A DNA stretch of 64,000 nucleotides from positions 1 to 64,000 of the forward strand of contig CAYXUL010000013.1 in assembly GCA_964468475.1 (NCBI GenBank), written 5' to 3'. Positions 7,658 through 15,148 of this stretch are shown one piece after another. A model generated the notes under the pieces. It saw nothing but the letters and a program-made list of their open reading frames with translations, ran no database searches and was not told where the DNA came from. How positions within the stretch are numbered: the first letter of the stretch is position 1; every line of letters begins with the position of its first letter. The stretch is from JBECKX01 sp964468475. GTDB taxonomy: Bacteria; Zixibacteria; MSB-5A5; CAIYYT01. The position numbers were made by a program, and so were the translations under genes.

Positions 7658-9994
7658 ATGAAAAAATCTCCAGCGACCACGTCATTGCTTGGTGCGCTGC
7701 TACTTGCTCTGCTTCTCTCTCACACTTCGTTTGGGCAAGCCAATTACAATTATAATTACAAGGTGGGGACGGTCACCGTAGAGGGCAACGAAGCGGTCGA
7801 GCAATCGTTAATTCTGTCGGTGTCGGGGTTGCACCACAATATGCAACTTTCCGCCACTGCCGTTCAGGAAGCAATCCGGCGAATCTACGCGCTTGGTTTA
7901 TTCGCCGATGTGCGCATTGACGTGGAATATGCCGGTGGTATGGCCAACCTCAAGATCGTCGTTAAAGAACACCCCAAGCTGGAGTCCGTGACATTTCAGG
8001 GGAACAAGAATATAGGTGACGATGACCTCAAGAAGAAAATCAACATCTTCGAGCGGCAGACTGTCAGTCCGAACCAGATCAAGCAGGCGGTGGAGGCTAT
8101 ACGCAAGGCGTATCAGGATAAGGGCTATCACGAAGTACAGATTACTCCCGAGCGCCAATTGCTCAACGACGGGCGACAGCTCGCGCTGACTTTCAAAATC
8201 AAGGAAGGTCAGAAAGTTAAAATCAGAGCAATCGAGTTTTTTGGAAACAAGTTCTTCAGTGCTGACAAGCTACGTGGAAAAATGGATGCCGCACCGAAGG
8301 GATTCCTCCGCTCCGGTTCGTTTAAGCCTGATCAATATAAGAAAGATAAAGAAGATATAATCGACTTCTATAAGAAGAACGGCTTCATTGATGCTTCCAT
8401 CGAGCGCGACAGCGTTGTTGTTGACCCTGACGGCAAGAATCTGGTGATCAAGATCTGGGTCAATGAGGGCAGCCGCTACTACTTCGGGGATGTTACCTTT
8501 ACCGGTAACGAAGTTTATAGTGACGATTTCCTTTTGCATAAGATGAAGTTCCACAAGGGGGATGTATATGATTCTGAGAAGTATGAAGATTCATTCGGCG
8601 AGATTTATTCCGCCTATCAGGAGCGCGGCTACCTTCATGTGCGCGTCTATGATAACCAGCAGACCGTTGACTCGCTGCTCAATATTGAATTCGAGATATC
8701 TGAGGGTGTGCCCGCCCACATAAACAAGATTTTCGTCGAGGGAAACACCAAGACAAAAGAGAAAGTGATTCGCCGCGAGCTGCACACAAGACCGGGGCAG
8801 ATCTTCTCACGCACTCTGCTCATGCGTTCACTGAGAAATGTGATGTTGCTCAACTATTTCAGCGATGTTGAGCCCGACGTCAAAGATCTCCCCAATGGCG
8901 ATGTTGACCTGGTAGTCAAAGTGAAAGAGAAGCCAACCGGGCAGATTCAGGCGGGCGCCGGCTACTCCGGCCAGGACAAGCTGGTTGGTACTCTCGGTCT
9001 GGGCATTCCCAATTTCCGTGGCAACGGCCAGAACGTCAGTCTGGATTGGACCTTTGGTGCCCGGCGCAATTCGATAGCCCTTTCATTCACCGAACCGTGG
9101 ATGTTTGGCACGCCGACTCTGTTCGGAACAGATCTCTACAACACCAACCATTTGATTGACCTGGGTTCCAACATCCAGTTTACGGAACAGGATCGTGGGC
9201 TGGGGTTGAAACTGGGCAGACGCCTAAGTTGGCCGGACGATTACTTCCAGTTAGTGGGCCGCTACACTTTGCAGGAGTTTCGCTACTACGACTTCACTGC
9301 CGAGTACGACAGTGCCTACGCGGGCGACCCGGCCGACCTCAACATATATGGAGGAAGGTTCCTGACAACCTCAGCTCTGGGCTTGACCATTTCACGCGAT
9401 TCGCGAAACCTGCCTCAGTTTGCAACCTCGGGTTCGCTCGTGAGCCTGAATAGTGAAGTTTCCGGCTGGGCACTCGGCGGTGACTGGAAATACTACAAGT
9501 CAGTCCTGGATGCGGCCAAGTATACTCGCATTTTCTGGAAGATCGCTCTGGTCACCAAAATGCACCTCGGTGTGATTGATAGTCCGCTTGGAGATAAAGG
9601 CATTCCGTATTCTGAGCGCTTCGCGCCGGGGGGTACCTACGCTGATGGCGAAATTCGCGGCTACGATGACGGGACCGTCGGCCCTACCAACGAGAGGGGT
9701 GGCTTGCTGCGCGGACGTTCGGTATTGGTGTACAATGTCGAACTGCAAATTCCGGTCGTCGATCAGCAAATCTATGGGTTGCTGTTCGCCGATGCCGGCA
9801 ACGCCTGGCTGACCGGCAGAGCTATCAAGCCCTTCGATCTGGACAGGGTGGACGGCCTCAAGAAGTCAGTTGGCGCCGGTTTCCGCGTGGTTGTTCCCGG
9901 CCTGGGAACCATAGGGTTTGACTTTGGCTACGGTTACAACAATCCAAACGGCGCAGGCTGGAAACCACATTTCCAGATCGGCAAAAGTTTCTAA
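7658..9994 (+). CDS. bamA: Outer membrane protein assembly factor BamA (Omp85)
   Basis: BamA (778 residues) inserts beta-barrel proteins into the outer membrane. A signal peptide (MKKSPATT, then a Leu-rich core ending SFGQA) is followed by five POTRA domains, recognisable by repeated beta-strand motifs such as VTVEGNEAV, VTFQGNKNI, IEFFGNKFF, VTFTGNEVY and IFVEGNTKT, and a C-terminal 16-strand barrel with the GGTYADGEIRGY region and a terminal phenylalanine (IGKSF), the usual outer-membrane sorting signal. The frame extends further upstream inside rplU, but the signal peptide fixes the start at ATG 7658. It stands between rplU and two Skp-like chaperones that feed it substrates. Confidence 0.97.
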   Translation: MKKSPATTSLLGALLLALLLSHTSFGQANYNYNYKVGTVTVEGNEAVEQSLILSVSGLHHNMQLSATAVQEAIRRIYALGLFADVRIDVEYAGGMANLKIVVKEHPKLESVTFQGNKNIGDDDLKKKINIFERQTVSPNQIKQAVEAIRKAYQDKGYHEVQITPERQLLNDGRQLALTFKIKEGQKVKIRAIEFFGNKFFSADKLRGKMDAAPKGFLRSGSFKPDQYKKDKEDIIDFYKKNGFIDASIERDSVVVDPDGKNLVIKIWVNEGSRYYFGDVTFTGNEVYSDDFLLHKMKFHKGDVYDSEKYEDSFGEIYSAYQERGYLHVRVYDNQQTVDSLLNIEFEISEGVPAHINKIFVEGNTKTKEKVIRRELHTRPGQIFSRTLLMRSLRNVMLLNYFSDVEPDVKDLPNGDVDLVVKVKEKPTGQIQAGAGYSGQDKLVGTLGLGIPNFRGNGQNVSLDWTFGARRNSIALSFTEPWMFGTPTLFGTDLYNTNHLIDLGSNIQFTEQDRGLGLKLGRRLSWPDDYFQLVGRYTLQEFRYYDFTAEYDSAYAGDPADLNIYGGRFLTTSALGLTISRDSRNLPQFATSGSLVSLNSEVSGWALGGDWKYYKSVLDAAKYTRIFWKIALVTKMHLGVIDSPLGDKGIPYSERFAPGGTYADGEIRGYDDGTVGPTNERGGLLRGRSVLVYNVELQIPVVDQQIYGLLFADAGNAWLTGRAIKPFDLDRVDGLKKSVGAGFRVVVPGLGTIGFDFGYGYNNPNGAGWKPHFQIGKSF

Positions 9995-10034
9995 TTTGGT
10001 ATCAACCTACATTTGAGGTTTCGGAGGAAATAGA

Positions 10035-10565
10035 ATGAAAGGAATTCTCAAAGTATCAGTAGTTCTTGCAATTGCCTCATTTGCACTTGTTCCCGCTGCA
10101 GCGCGGGCGCAGACTCGTATTGCCTTTATTGACTCCCAACGCATTCGCCTGGAGTACAAAGACTTCAAGGACGCTCAAGAGCAATTCAATAAGGAAGTTG
10201 ACGACTGGAATAAGCAAGTTGAGCAGGGCCAGAAGGACATTCAGAACATGGAAGACGAGCTGAGTAAGCAGTCCCTGATCCTGTCTGAAGCCAAGCGCAA
10301 GGAAAAAGAGCAGGAAATCGAACAGAAGAAGACAGAGTGGCAGCAGATGGCCAACGAGATTTTCGGTCCTGAAGGCAAAGCGGAGAAGCGTAATGCCGAA
10401 CTGACCAAGCCGTTGCTTGACAAGATCAATGCCGCTCTGGAGAAGGTTGCGCTCGCCGAAGGTTATGACCTGATACTCGATACCGTGAACGGTAATGTCG
10501 CTTATGGTCGAAAAGAGCTTGATATTACCGACAGGGTGCTGGAAGAACTGGAAGGCACGCAGTAG
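10035..10565 (+). CDS. Skp/OmpH family periplasmic chaperone (copy 1)
   Basis: This 176-residue protein has a signal peptide (MKGILKVSVVLAIASF, cleavage likely after AARAQ), a short N-terminal strand RIAFIDSQRIRLEY, a long Gln/Glu/Lys-rich coiled coil (about 45-120) and a C-terminal strand LDTVNGNVAYG. That is the Skp fold: a trimeric periplasmic holdase that carries unfolded outer-membrane proteins to BamA. The start has GGAGGAAAT upstream at good spacing. It lies 40 bp behind bamA and 8 bp before a second, related gene. Assignment to the family is secure; being a true functional Skp is inferred from bamA linkage. Confidence 0.93.
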   Translation: MKGILKVSVVLAIASFALVPAAARAQTRIAFIDSQRIRLEYKDFKDAQEQFNKEVDDWNKQVEQGQKDIQNMEDELSKQSLILSEAKRKEKEQEIEQKKTEWQQMANEIFGPEGKAEKRNAELTKPLLDKINAALEKVALAEGYDLILDTVNGNVAYGRKELDITDRVLEELEGTQ

Positions 10566-10573
10566 ACTAACTG

Positions 10574-11047
10574 ATGAAATTCAGGAGGCGGGCAATAGGG
10601 TACATTGACTCCTATCGCATCAGGAAGGAGTACACCCCATTCAAGGAAGCTCAGGAGCAGTTTAACCAGAAGGTTGAAGCCTGGAACCTGGAAGTGCAGC
10701 AGCAAGAGCGCGAGATCCAGGGGCTTGAGCAGAGCTTCAATGAGCAAGCCTTCCTCTATTCCGACGTCGAGCGCCAGCAGCGCGTTCGCGAAATCCAGCA
10801 GCAGCGCCAGGACTGGCAACGTTATTCAAGCGAGATATTCGGGCCGGAGGGTGAAGCCGAGAAGCTCAATCAGGAGTTGACCAAACCGCTTCTGGAGAGG
10901 ATAAACAACGCCCTCAATCGCGTCGCGGCTGCGGAAGGCTGCCAGTTAATCCTGGATACCGTCAATGGCAATGTCGCCTACGGCAGCAAAGATCTTGATC
11001 TCACCGACAGAGTACTTCAGGAGTTGGCTACGGAGGAGCAGCAGTGA
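10574..11047 (+). CDS. Skp/OmpH family protein without signal peptide (copy 2)
   Basis: The 157-residue product is a paralogue of the preceding gene: IGYIDSYRIRKEY, a coiled coil, SSEIFGPEGEAEKLNQELTKPLLERIN, and LDTVNGNVAYGSKDLDLTDRVL nearly repeat copy 1. No signal peptide is encoded: the product would begin MKFRRRAIGYID, and only 8 bases separate it from the stop of copy 1. The Shine-Dalgarno AGGAGG (10583-10588) lies inside the frame, 6 bases before an in-frame ATA codon that matches the first residue of the mature domain; ATG 10574 has no good site of its own. The protein may stay in the cytoplasm or pair with copy 1 by another route. The 3' end overlaps lpxD by 4 bases. Confidence 0.85.
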   Translation: MKFRRRAIGYIDSYRIRKEYTPFKEAQEQFNQKVEAWNLEVQQQEREIQGLEQSFNEQAFLYSDVERQQRVREIQQQRQDWQRYSSEIFGPEGEAEKLNQELTKPLLERINNALNRVAAAEGCQLILDTVNGNVAYGSKDLDLTDRVLQELATEEQQ

Positions 11048-12090
11048 AACTCAGCGAGATTGCCGCGCAACTCGGCGCGGAACTACTGGGTGACGGCGAC
11101 CTCGATATTTCCAGCGCCGCAGCAATCGAGTCGGCCAAACCTGACCAGATTGCTTTTCTTGCCAACGACAAGTATGCAAAATTTCTCCCCGAAACTCGTG
11201 CCGGAGCCGTCATTCTCAAGGAGAAACCGGCTGACTCCACCCACAATTATCTGATCCATAGCGAACCCTATTATGCCTTTGCGCGCAGCCTGCGTTTCTT
11301 CTATCCGTTGCCGCAGACCTCGCTGACTGCCGGCACAGCTTCCAGCGCCGTAATCGCCGCTGATGCCAGAGTGCCGGAGTCGGTGCACGTTGGTGATTTC
11401 GTACAAATCGGCGCAGGAAGCGCCATTGGCAAAAACTCAAAGATTATGGCCAACTGCGTTATCGGTCGCAACTGCGCCATCGGCGACAATTGCCTGATCT
11501 ACCCCAATGTTACCATCTACGATGAGACAATAATTGGGAACAACGTATCCATTCACGCAGGCACAGTCATCGGCTCGGACGGCTATGGATATGCGCTTTA
11601 CCAGGGAGAGCACTTCAAAGTCCTTCAAATCGGCCGTGTCCGGATTGAAGACGATGTGGAGATCGGCGCTAATACGACCGTCGACCGCGCCGCCCTGGGT
11701 GAGACTGTAATCGGTAAGGGGACCAAAATCGACAATCTCGTGCAGGTCGCGCACAACGTCAAGATCGGCAAGGGATCGTTGCTGGTTTCGCAGTCCGGCG
11801 TTTCCGGGTCGACAACTCTTGGCGAGTATGTCATCCTCGCGGGTCAGGCCGGCTTGGTAGGGCACATTACGGTGGGTGATCGCACCATTGTAGGAGCGCA
11901 AGCGGGAGTTGGCCACAATCTGGAAGCAGACAAAATATATGGCGGTTCGCCGGCACGCGAGTTCCGCAACTGGAAGAAATTGGAGGCTCACTTCGCCCGT
12001 TTGCCGGAACGAATGAAGGAACTCAAAGAGCTTCGCCGCAAGGTTGACGAACTCGCAGCACAGTTATCCCGACTCGAGAGTGAAAAGTAA
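11044..12090 (+). CDS. lpxD: UDP-3-O-acylglucosamine N-acyltransferase LpxD
   Basis: LpxD (348 residues) adds the second acyl chain to the glucosamine of the lipid A precursor, in the cytoplasm. It has the N-terminal uridine-binding domain (LSEIAAQLGAELLGDGDLDI), then a left-handed beta-helix of hexapeptide repeats from about 100 to 310, with NVSIHAGTVIGSDGYGYA, which includes the catalytic-histidine region, and VAHNVKIG, and a C-terminal helix. The GTG start overlaps the previous gene in GTGA, indicating translational coupling. Its presence supports an outer membrane with lipopolysaccharide or a related lipid A. Confidence 0.96.
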   Translation: MKLSEIAAQLGAELLGDGDLDISSAAAIESAKPDQIAFLANDKYAKFLPETRAGAVILKEKPADSTHNYLIHSEPYYAFARSLRFFYPLPQTSLTAGTASSAVIAADARVPESVHVGDFVQIGAGSAIGKNSKIMANCVIGRNCAIGDNCLIYPNVTIYDETIIGNNVSIHAGTVIGSDGYGYALYQGEHFKVLQIGRVRIEDDVEIGANTTVDRAALGETVIGKGTKIDNLVQVAHNVKIGKGSLLVSQSGVSGSTTLGEYVILAGQAGLVGHITVGDRTIVGAQAGVGHNLEADKIYGGSPAREFRNWKKLEAHFARLPERMKELKELRRKVDELAAQLSRLESEK

Positions 12091-12117
12091 TACTCCCGCA
12101 TAAATTGTAGAAAATAA

Positions 12118-12146
12118 TTGTCCACATTTTCGTAATCCGCTACAGT
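12118..12146 (+). promoter_or_regulatory. Putative mscS promoter
   Basis: TTGTCC (12118-12123), a 17-base spacer and TACAGT (12141-12146) form a moderate sigma70-type promoter in the 111-bp gap between lpxD and the MscS gene. The -35 lies within TTGTCCACA, one base away from a DnaA box. Confidence 0.45.
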
Positions 12147-12201
12147 AGAAACATCAGAGTAGAATAAATCTCGAAAACAAATGGAATGAGGTTGTATAGC
12201 T

Positions 12202-13098
12202 ATGCCTGAATCCTTGCACGAATTTACGTCGGCGCTCGATGCCGCACTGCATTACGAACTTTTCAAACTGAACAGCACACCGATAACGCTCGCATCGTTG
12301 ATCATGTTTGTGGTTGTGCTGCTTATCTTCCTGGTGCTGTCCCGGTTCATTAACCGCATCCTGATGAAGAAGCTGCTGAGCCGGTTCCATATCGCCGAAG
12401 GCACGCAGTACATGATGCGTCGTGTCAGCCACTACTTAATCATGATTATCGGTACCCTGATGGCATTTCAGTTCATTGGGATCAACCTGAGCGGTCTGGC
12501 GGTGATATTCGGACTCCTATCAGTCGGAATCGGCTTTGGCCTGCAGAACCTGACATCCAACTTTATCTCCGGCGTGATTTTGCTTTTTGAGCGCCCGATC
12601 AACGTTGGCGACAGAGTCACCGTGGGTGACATCGAGGGAGACGTCCTTGCGATCAATATGCGGTCCACAACGATTTCGTCCGTGCAGAACATCTCGATTA
12701 TTGTCCCTAATTCCCAGTTCATATCCTCGCAGGTGATTAACTGGTCACATGGCGACCCGCGCGTGCGGCTCGATATCGATGTTGGCGTGTCCTACAATTC
12801 AGATCTCGATACTGTTATCAAGGCACTTTCAGAGGTCGCCAGCGAGCATCCTCAGGTGCTGAACCAGCCCCGCTGCAATGTGCTTTTCCGCAGTTTTGGC
12901 GACTCAGCCTGGAATTTGACCCTTTGCGCCTGGATACTGGATCCTAAGAAGAATCATCAGATCCGCTCGGAATTGAACGGGGCTATTGTCCGTAAATTCC
13001 GCGAGCATGGCGTGGAGATTCCCTTCCCGCAGCGCGATTTACACTGGCGCTCACCGCTGCCGGTCCCGTTGTCGAGTGCTATGAAGGATTTGGCTTAG
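12202..13098 (+). CDS. MscS family small-conductance mechanosensitive channel
   Basis: The 298-residue membrane protein has about three transmembrane helices (roughly 30-55, 78-100, 105-125) followed by the conserved pore-lining segment GLLSVGIGFGLQNLTSNFISGVILLFERP and the beta domain beginning INVGDRVTVGDIEGDV. This is the MscS signature: a heptameric channel that opens under membrane tension to release solutes on osmotic downshock. Only the core is present, without large N-terminal extensions. It appears to be a single-gene unit; its 3' end overlaps the convergent minus-strand gene by 20 bp. Confidence 0.94.
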   Translation: MPESLHEFTSALDAALHYELFKLNSTPITLASLIMFVVVLLIFLVLSRFINRILMKKLLSRFHIAEGTQYMMRRVSHYLIMIIGTLMAFQFIGINLSGLAVIFGLLSVGIGFGLQNLTSNFISGVILLFERPINVGDRVTVGDIEGDVLAINMRSTTISSVQNISIIVPNSQFISSQVINWSHGDPRVRLDIDVGVSYNSDLDTVIKALSEVASEHPQVLNQPRCNVLFRSFGDSAWNLTLCAWILDPKKNHQIRSELNGAIVRKFREHGVEIPFPQRDLHWRSPLPVPLSSAMKDLA

Positions 13099-13486
13099 GA
13101 TTTTCTGTAGCAGACTGCTGAACAATTTCGAGACTGTTTCGCTGCTCGTCATCTGCAGGGAATCCGTCAATTCGCAGCGTTGTCAGCGGCAGATGCTGAT
13201 TGCTGTACTGATTCACCGCGTTGACCAGCATCTCGATCGATTCGGCATAGTGACCCTTTTTGAAAACCAACCGCGCCACATTGTTGCGCTGAATTCCCTT
13301 GAGGGTAAATAGACCATCCACCTGCAAACGCCAGAAGGGCCGCGCCAGACTATGGTGATAGCGCAAACGACCGATCCTGCCAAGTGATACAATGAACTCC
13401 AGGTCAGTTGGCCGGTCAAAGACAACATCGCGGGAAACGGTGTTGTCGAAGCAGTCCTCGACTTCGCGAACCGCTACAATCTTCAC
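13079..13486 (-). CDS. Conserved-looking protein of unknown function coupled to cysteine desulfurase
   Basis: This 135-residue protein begins MKIVAVREVEDCFDN and is mixed alpha/beta with many basic and aromatic residues (GRIGRLRYHHSLARPFWRLQVDG). I do not recognise the family. I place the start at GTG 13486 because it sits within ATGTGA, overlapping the stop of the upstream desulfurase by 4 bases, with GAGGG 7-8 bases upstream; a longer frame from GTG 13507 is less likely. The tight coupling suggests a role linked to the desulfurase, for example sulfur or selenium handling, but that is inference. The C-terminus (about 110-135) is low-complexity and polar. Confidence 0.65.
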   Translation of the reverse strand: MKIVAVREVEDCFDNTVSRDVVFDRPTDLEFIVSLGRIGRLRYHHSLARPFWRLQVDGLFTLKGIQRNNVARLVFKKGHYAESIEMLVNAVNQYSNQHLPLTTLRIDGFPADDEQRNSLEIVQQSATENPKPNPS

Positions 13487-14742
13487 ATCTCTACCCTCGC
13501 GCCGCACATTTGACGAACAGCAGAGAGGAAGCTCTCCACTTCCTCAAAAGTAGTGAAGTACGATGGGCTGATGCGCACCGTACCGTAGGGATCAGAGCCC
13601 AGGTAGCGGTGAATCAATGGGGCACAGTGCAGACCACTGCGCACGGTTATTCCAAATGAATGCTGCAACATGTAGCCGACATCATCGGGATCGAGATCGT
13701 GTACCCGGAAATTGAGAATCGGCAGCTGATCTCGCGAGTTCTCGCGACCAATGAGGGTAACGTCGGAGATATCGCTTAATCCCTCTGTGAGCGCGCTGAC
13801 GAGTTGATTTTCCCGCTCGCGGATTGCCGCAATTCCTTCTTTGCTAACGAAACGAATTCCGGCATCCATTGCCGCATAGCCCGGCAAATTGGGTGTGCCG
13901 GCCTCATAGCGATACGGACGCCGTCTCGGTTGGGTTATCGATTGGCCCAACGCGCCGGTACCACCGAGGATTTGTGGCTCCAACTCAATTCCTTTCCTTA
14001 AGTAGAGCGCGCCGGCGCCGGGGATACCATACAGCGATTTATGGCCGGTTACTACCAACATATCGATATCTAGATCCTGCACGTCAATCTCAACCAGCCC
14101 CGCCGCCTGTGAAGCATCAATCAGTACCAGGCAGTCGACCTCATGCGCCATCTCGCAAATGCTTTTCACATCCTGAACCGTGCCCGTGACATTCGACGCA
14201 TAAGAAACTGCAACCAACCGCGTATCGCCTGTTACGGCAGCGCGCACGTGGTCGGGATCAACCCATCCGGTCGAATCGCAGGGAAGAGTTGACAGTCTTA
14301 CTTTTCGATTATTCAGGAGATGATGCAGCGGCCGGGTAACGGAATTGTGTTCGATTGCGGTTGTAATTACATGGCCATCAAGCAGGTTAGCGCCGAAAAT
14401 CGCCAGGTTAAGGGCAGTAGTGGCCCCGGCGGTAAGTATGATTTCCGCCGAACTCTTGGCGTTGATGAAATCTGCTACCGTTTGCCTGCAGCTTGAGCGT
14501 ATTCCCTGACCGGCGGAGTTTTCGCCGACCCGTTCTCGTTCCGCAAGCGGCCGCTCCAGTGCTTTTTGTACGGCGGCCACTACTTCCGGCGGTTTGGGGT
14601 AGGTTGTAGCCGCATTATTAAGATAAACGCCTGTTCGTGGCTGCCCGTCTTTAGTGGCGTCCTGTTCCTGTGCCATATATTTAATTTCGGAAAGTGGCTG
14701 CGAGACTTGATAGTAGCCGCTCGAAGAGAAATCTGCTTTCAC
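13483..14742 (-). CDS. Class V aminotransferase, cysteine desulfurase family
   Basis: A PLP enzyme of 419 residues. VYLNNAATTYPKPPEV near residue 40, ITTAIEHNSVTRPL, VLIDASQAAG, the PLP lysine in VVTGHKSLYGIPGAGALYL and the active-site cysteine in VRSGLHCAPLIHRYLG match the cysteine desulfurase subgroup described by TIGR01977 rather than IscS. Such enzymes take sulfur (or selenium) from cysteine as a protein persulfide. The first 25-35 residues are not part of the family; GTG 14742 and ATG 14676 are both possible, neither with a clear ribosome site. The gene has no suf or isc neighbours; only a small unknown gene follows, overlapping by 4 bases. Confidence 0.88.
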   Translation of the reverse strand: MKADFSSSGYYQVSQPLSEIKYMAQEQDATKDGQPRTGVYLNNAATTYPKPPEVVAAVQKALERPLAERERVGENSAGQGIRSSCRQTVADFINAKSSAEIILTAGATTALNLAIFGANLLDGHVITTAIEHNSVTRPLHHLLNNRKVRLSTLPCDSTGWVDPDHVRAAVTGDTRLVAVSYASNVTGTVQDVKSICEMAHEVDCLVLIDASQAAGLVEIDVQDLDIDMLVVTGHKSLYGIPGAGALYLRKGIELEPQILGGTGALGQSITQPRRRPYRYEAGTPNLPGYAAMDAGIRFVSKEGIAAIRERENQLVSALTEGLSDISDVTLIGRENSRDQLPILNFRVHDLDPDDVGYMLQHSFGITVRSGLHCAPLIHRYLGSDPYGTVRISPSYFTTFEEVESFLSAVRQMCGARVEM

Positions 14743-14770
14743 CCGGAATAATCGCCGCTTACTTGTGCTC

Positions 14771-14798
14771 TTGACAACCGGAACCGACTACGTATAAT
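14771..14798 (+). promoter_or_regulatory. Consensus sigma70 promoter
   Basis: TTGACA (14771-14776), a 16-base spacer and TATAAT (14793-14798) match both consensus hexamers exactly. It is the strongest-looking promoter in the window and drives only the 63-residue gene at 14839. Confidence 0.75.
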
Positions 14799-14838
14799 AA
14801 GGGTCACGTAATTTGGCTGGAGAGGAGAACTTAATTAT

Positions 14839-15030
14839 ATGGCAAAGAGACAATCGTTTGCTGACAAGGCAAACAAGAAGTCACACGCCAAGATCTGCCC
14901 GGTCTGCAACGCGACGATAGAGGCTATTCGTATCGTCGATCCGACTTACCGCAGCGACAAGAAGTCGTGGAAGTTCGGCGACCGCATGATTGAAGTGTGC
15001 AAATGTAACGAAAAAGAAATCTTCGCCTAA
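14839..15030 (+). CDS. Small Cys-rich (probable zinc-binding) protein
   Basis: The 63-residue, very basic product starts MAKRQSFADKANKKS and has two cysteine pairs, CPVC at about 21-24 and CKC at about 54-56, with a region between them (EAIRIVDPTYRSDKKSWKFGDRMIEV) that looks beta-rich. This suggests a one-domain zinc ribbon; I do not recognise a named family. GAGGAG lies 11 bases before the ATG. A perfect-consensus promoter and a following hairpin make it a monocistronic, probably highly expressed gene. The basic N-terminus would suit RNA or ribosome binding, which is only a guess. Confidence 0.75.
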   Translation: MAKRQSFADKANKKSHAKICPVCNATIEAIRIVDPTYRSDKKSWKFGDRMIEVCKCNEKEIFA

Positions 15031-15046
15031 ATTCGGCGTTGATTTC

Positions 15047-15069
15047 TCTCAAGCGGCAGCTTGAGATTT
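15047..15069 (+). terminator. Probable terminator of the small Cys-rich gene
   Basis: A perfect 8-bp stem TCTCAAGC / GCTTGAGA with a GGCA loop (15047-15066) is followed by TTT. The T run is short, so termination may be weak. A second small inverted repeat (CGATTT / AAATCG, 15070-15089) follows. Confidence 0.5.
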
Positions 15070-15103
15070 CGATTTGTAAGAAGAAATCGCAAGAACGTAC
15101 TTT

Positions 15104-15135
15104 CGGTTCGGGTTCAAGCCCCGCGACCTCTAACA
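15104..15135 (+). other. tRNA/tmRNA 3'-end-like fragment
   Basis: TTCAAGC (15113-15119) is flanked by TCGGG and CCCGC, four of five positions pairing like a T arm, followed by seven bases, an A and ACA. No matching 5' acceptor half or other arms are found upstream, so this is not an intact tRNA. It could be a relic, an attachment-site remnant, or chance. Confidence 0.2.
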
Positions 15136-15148
15136 GATTCGAGCGAGG

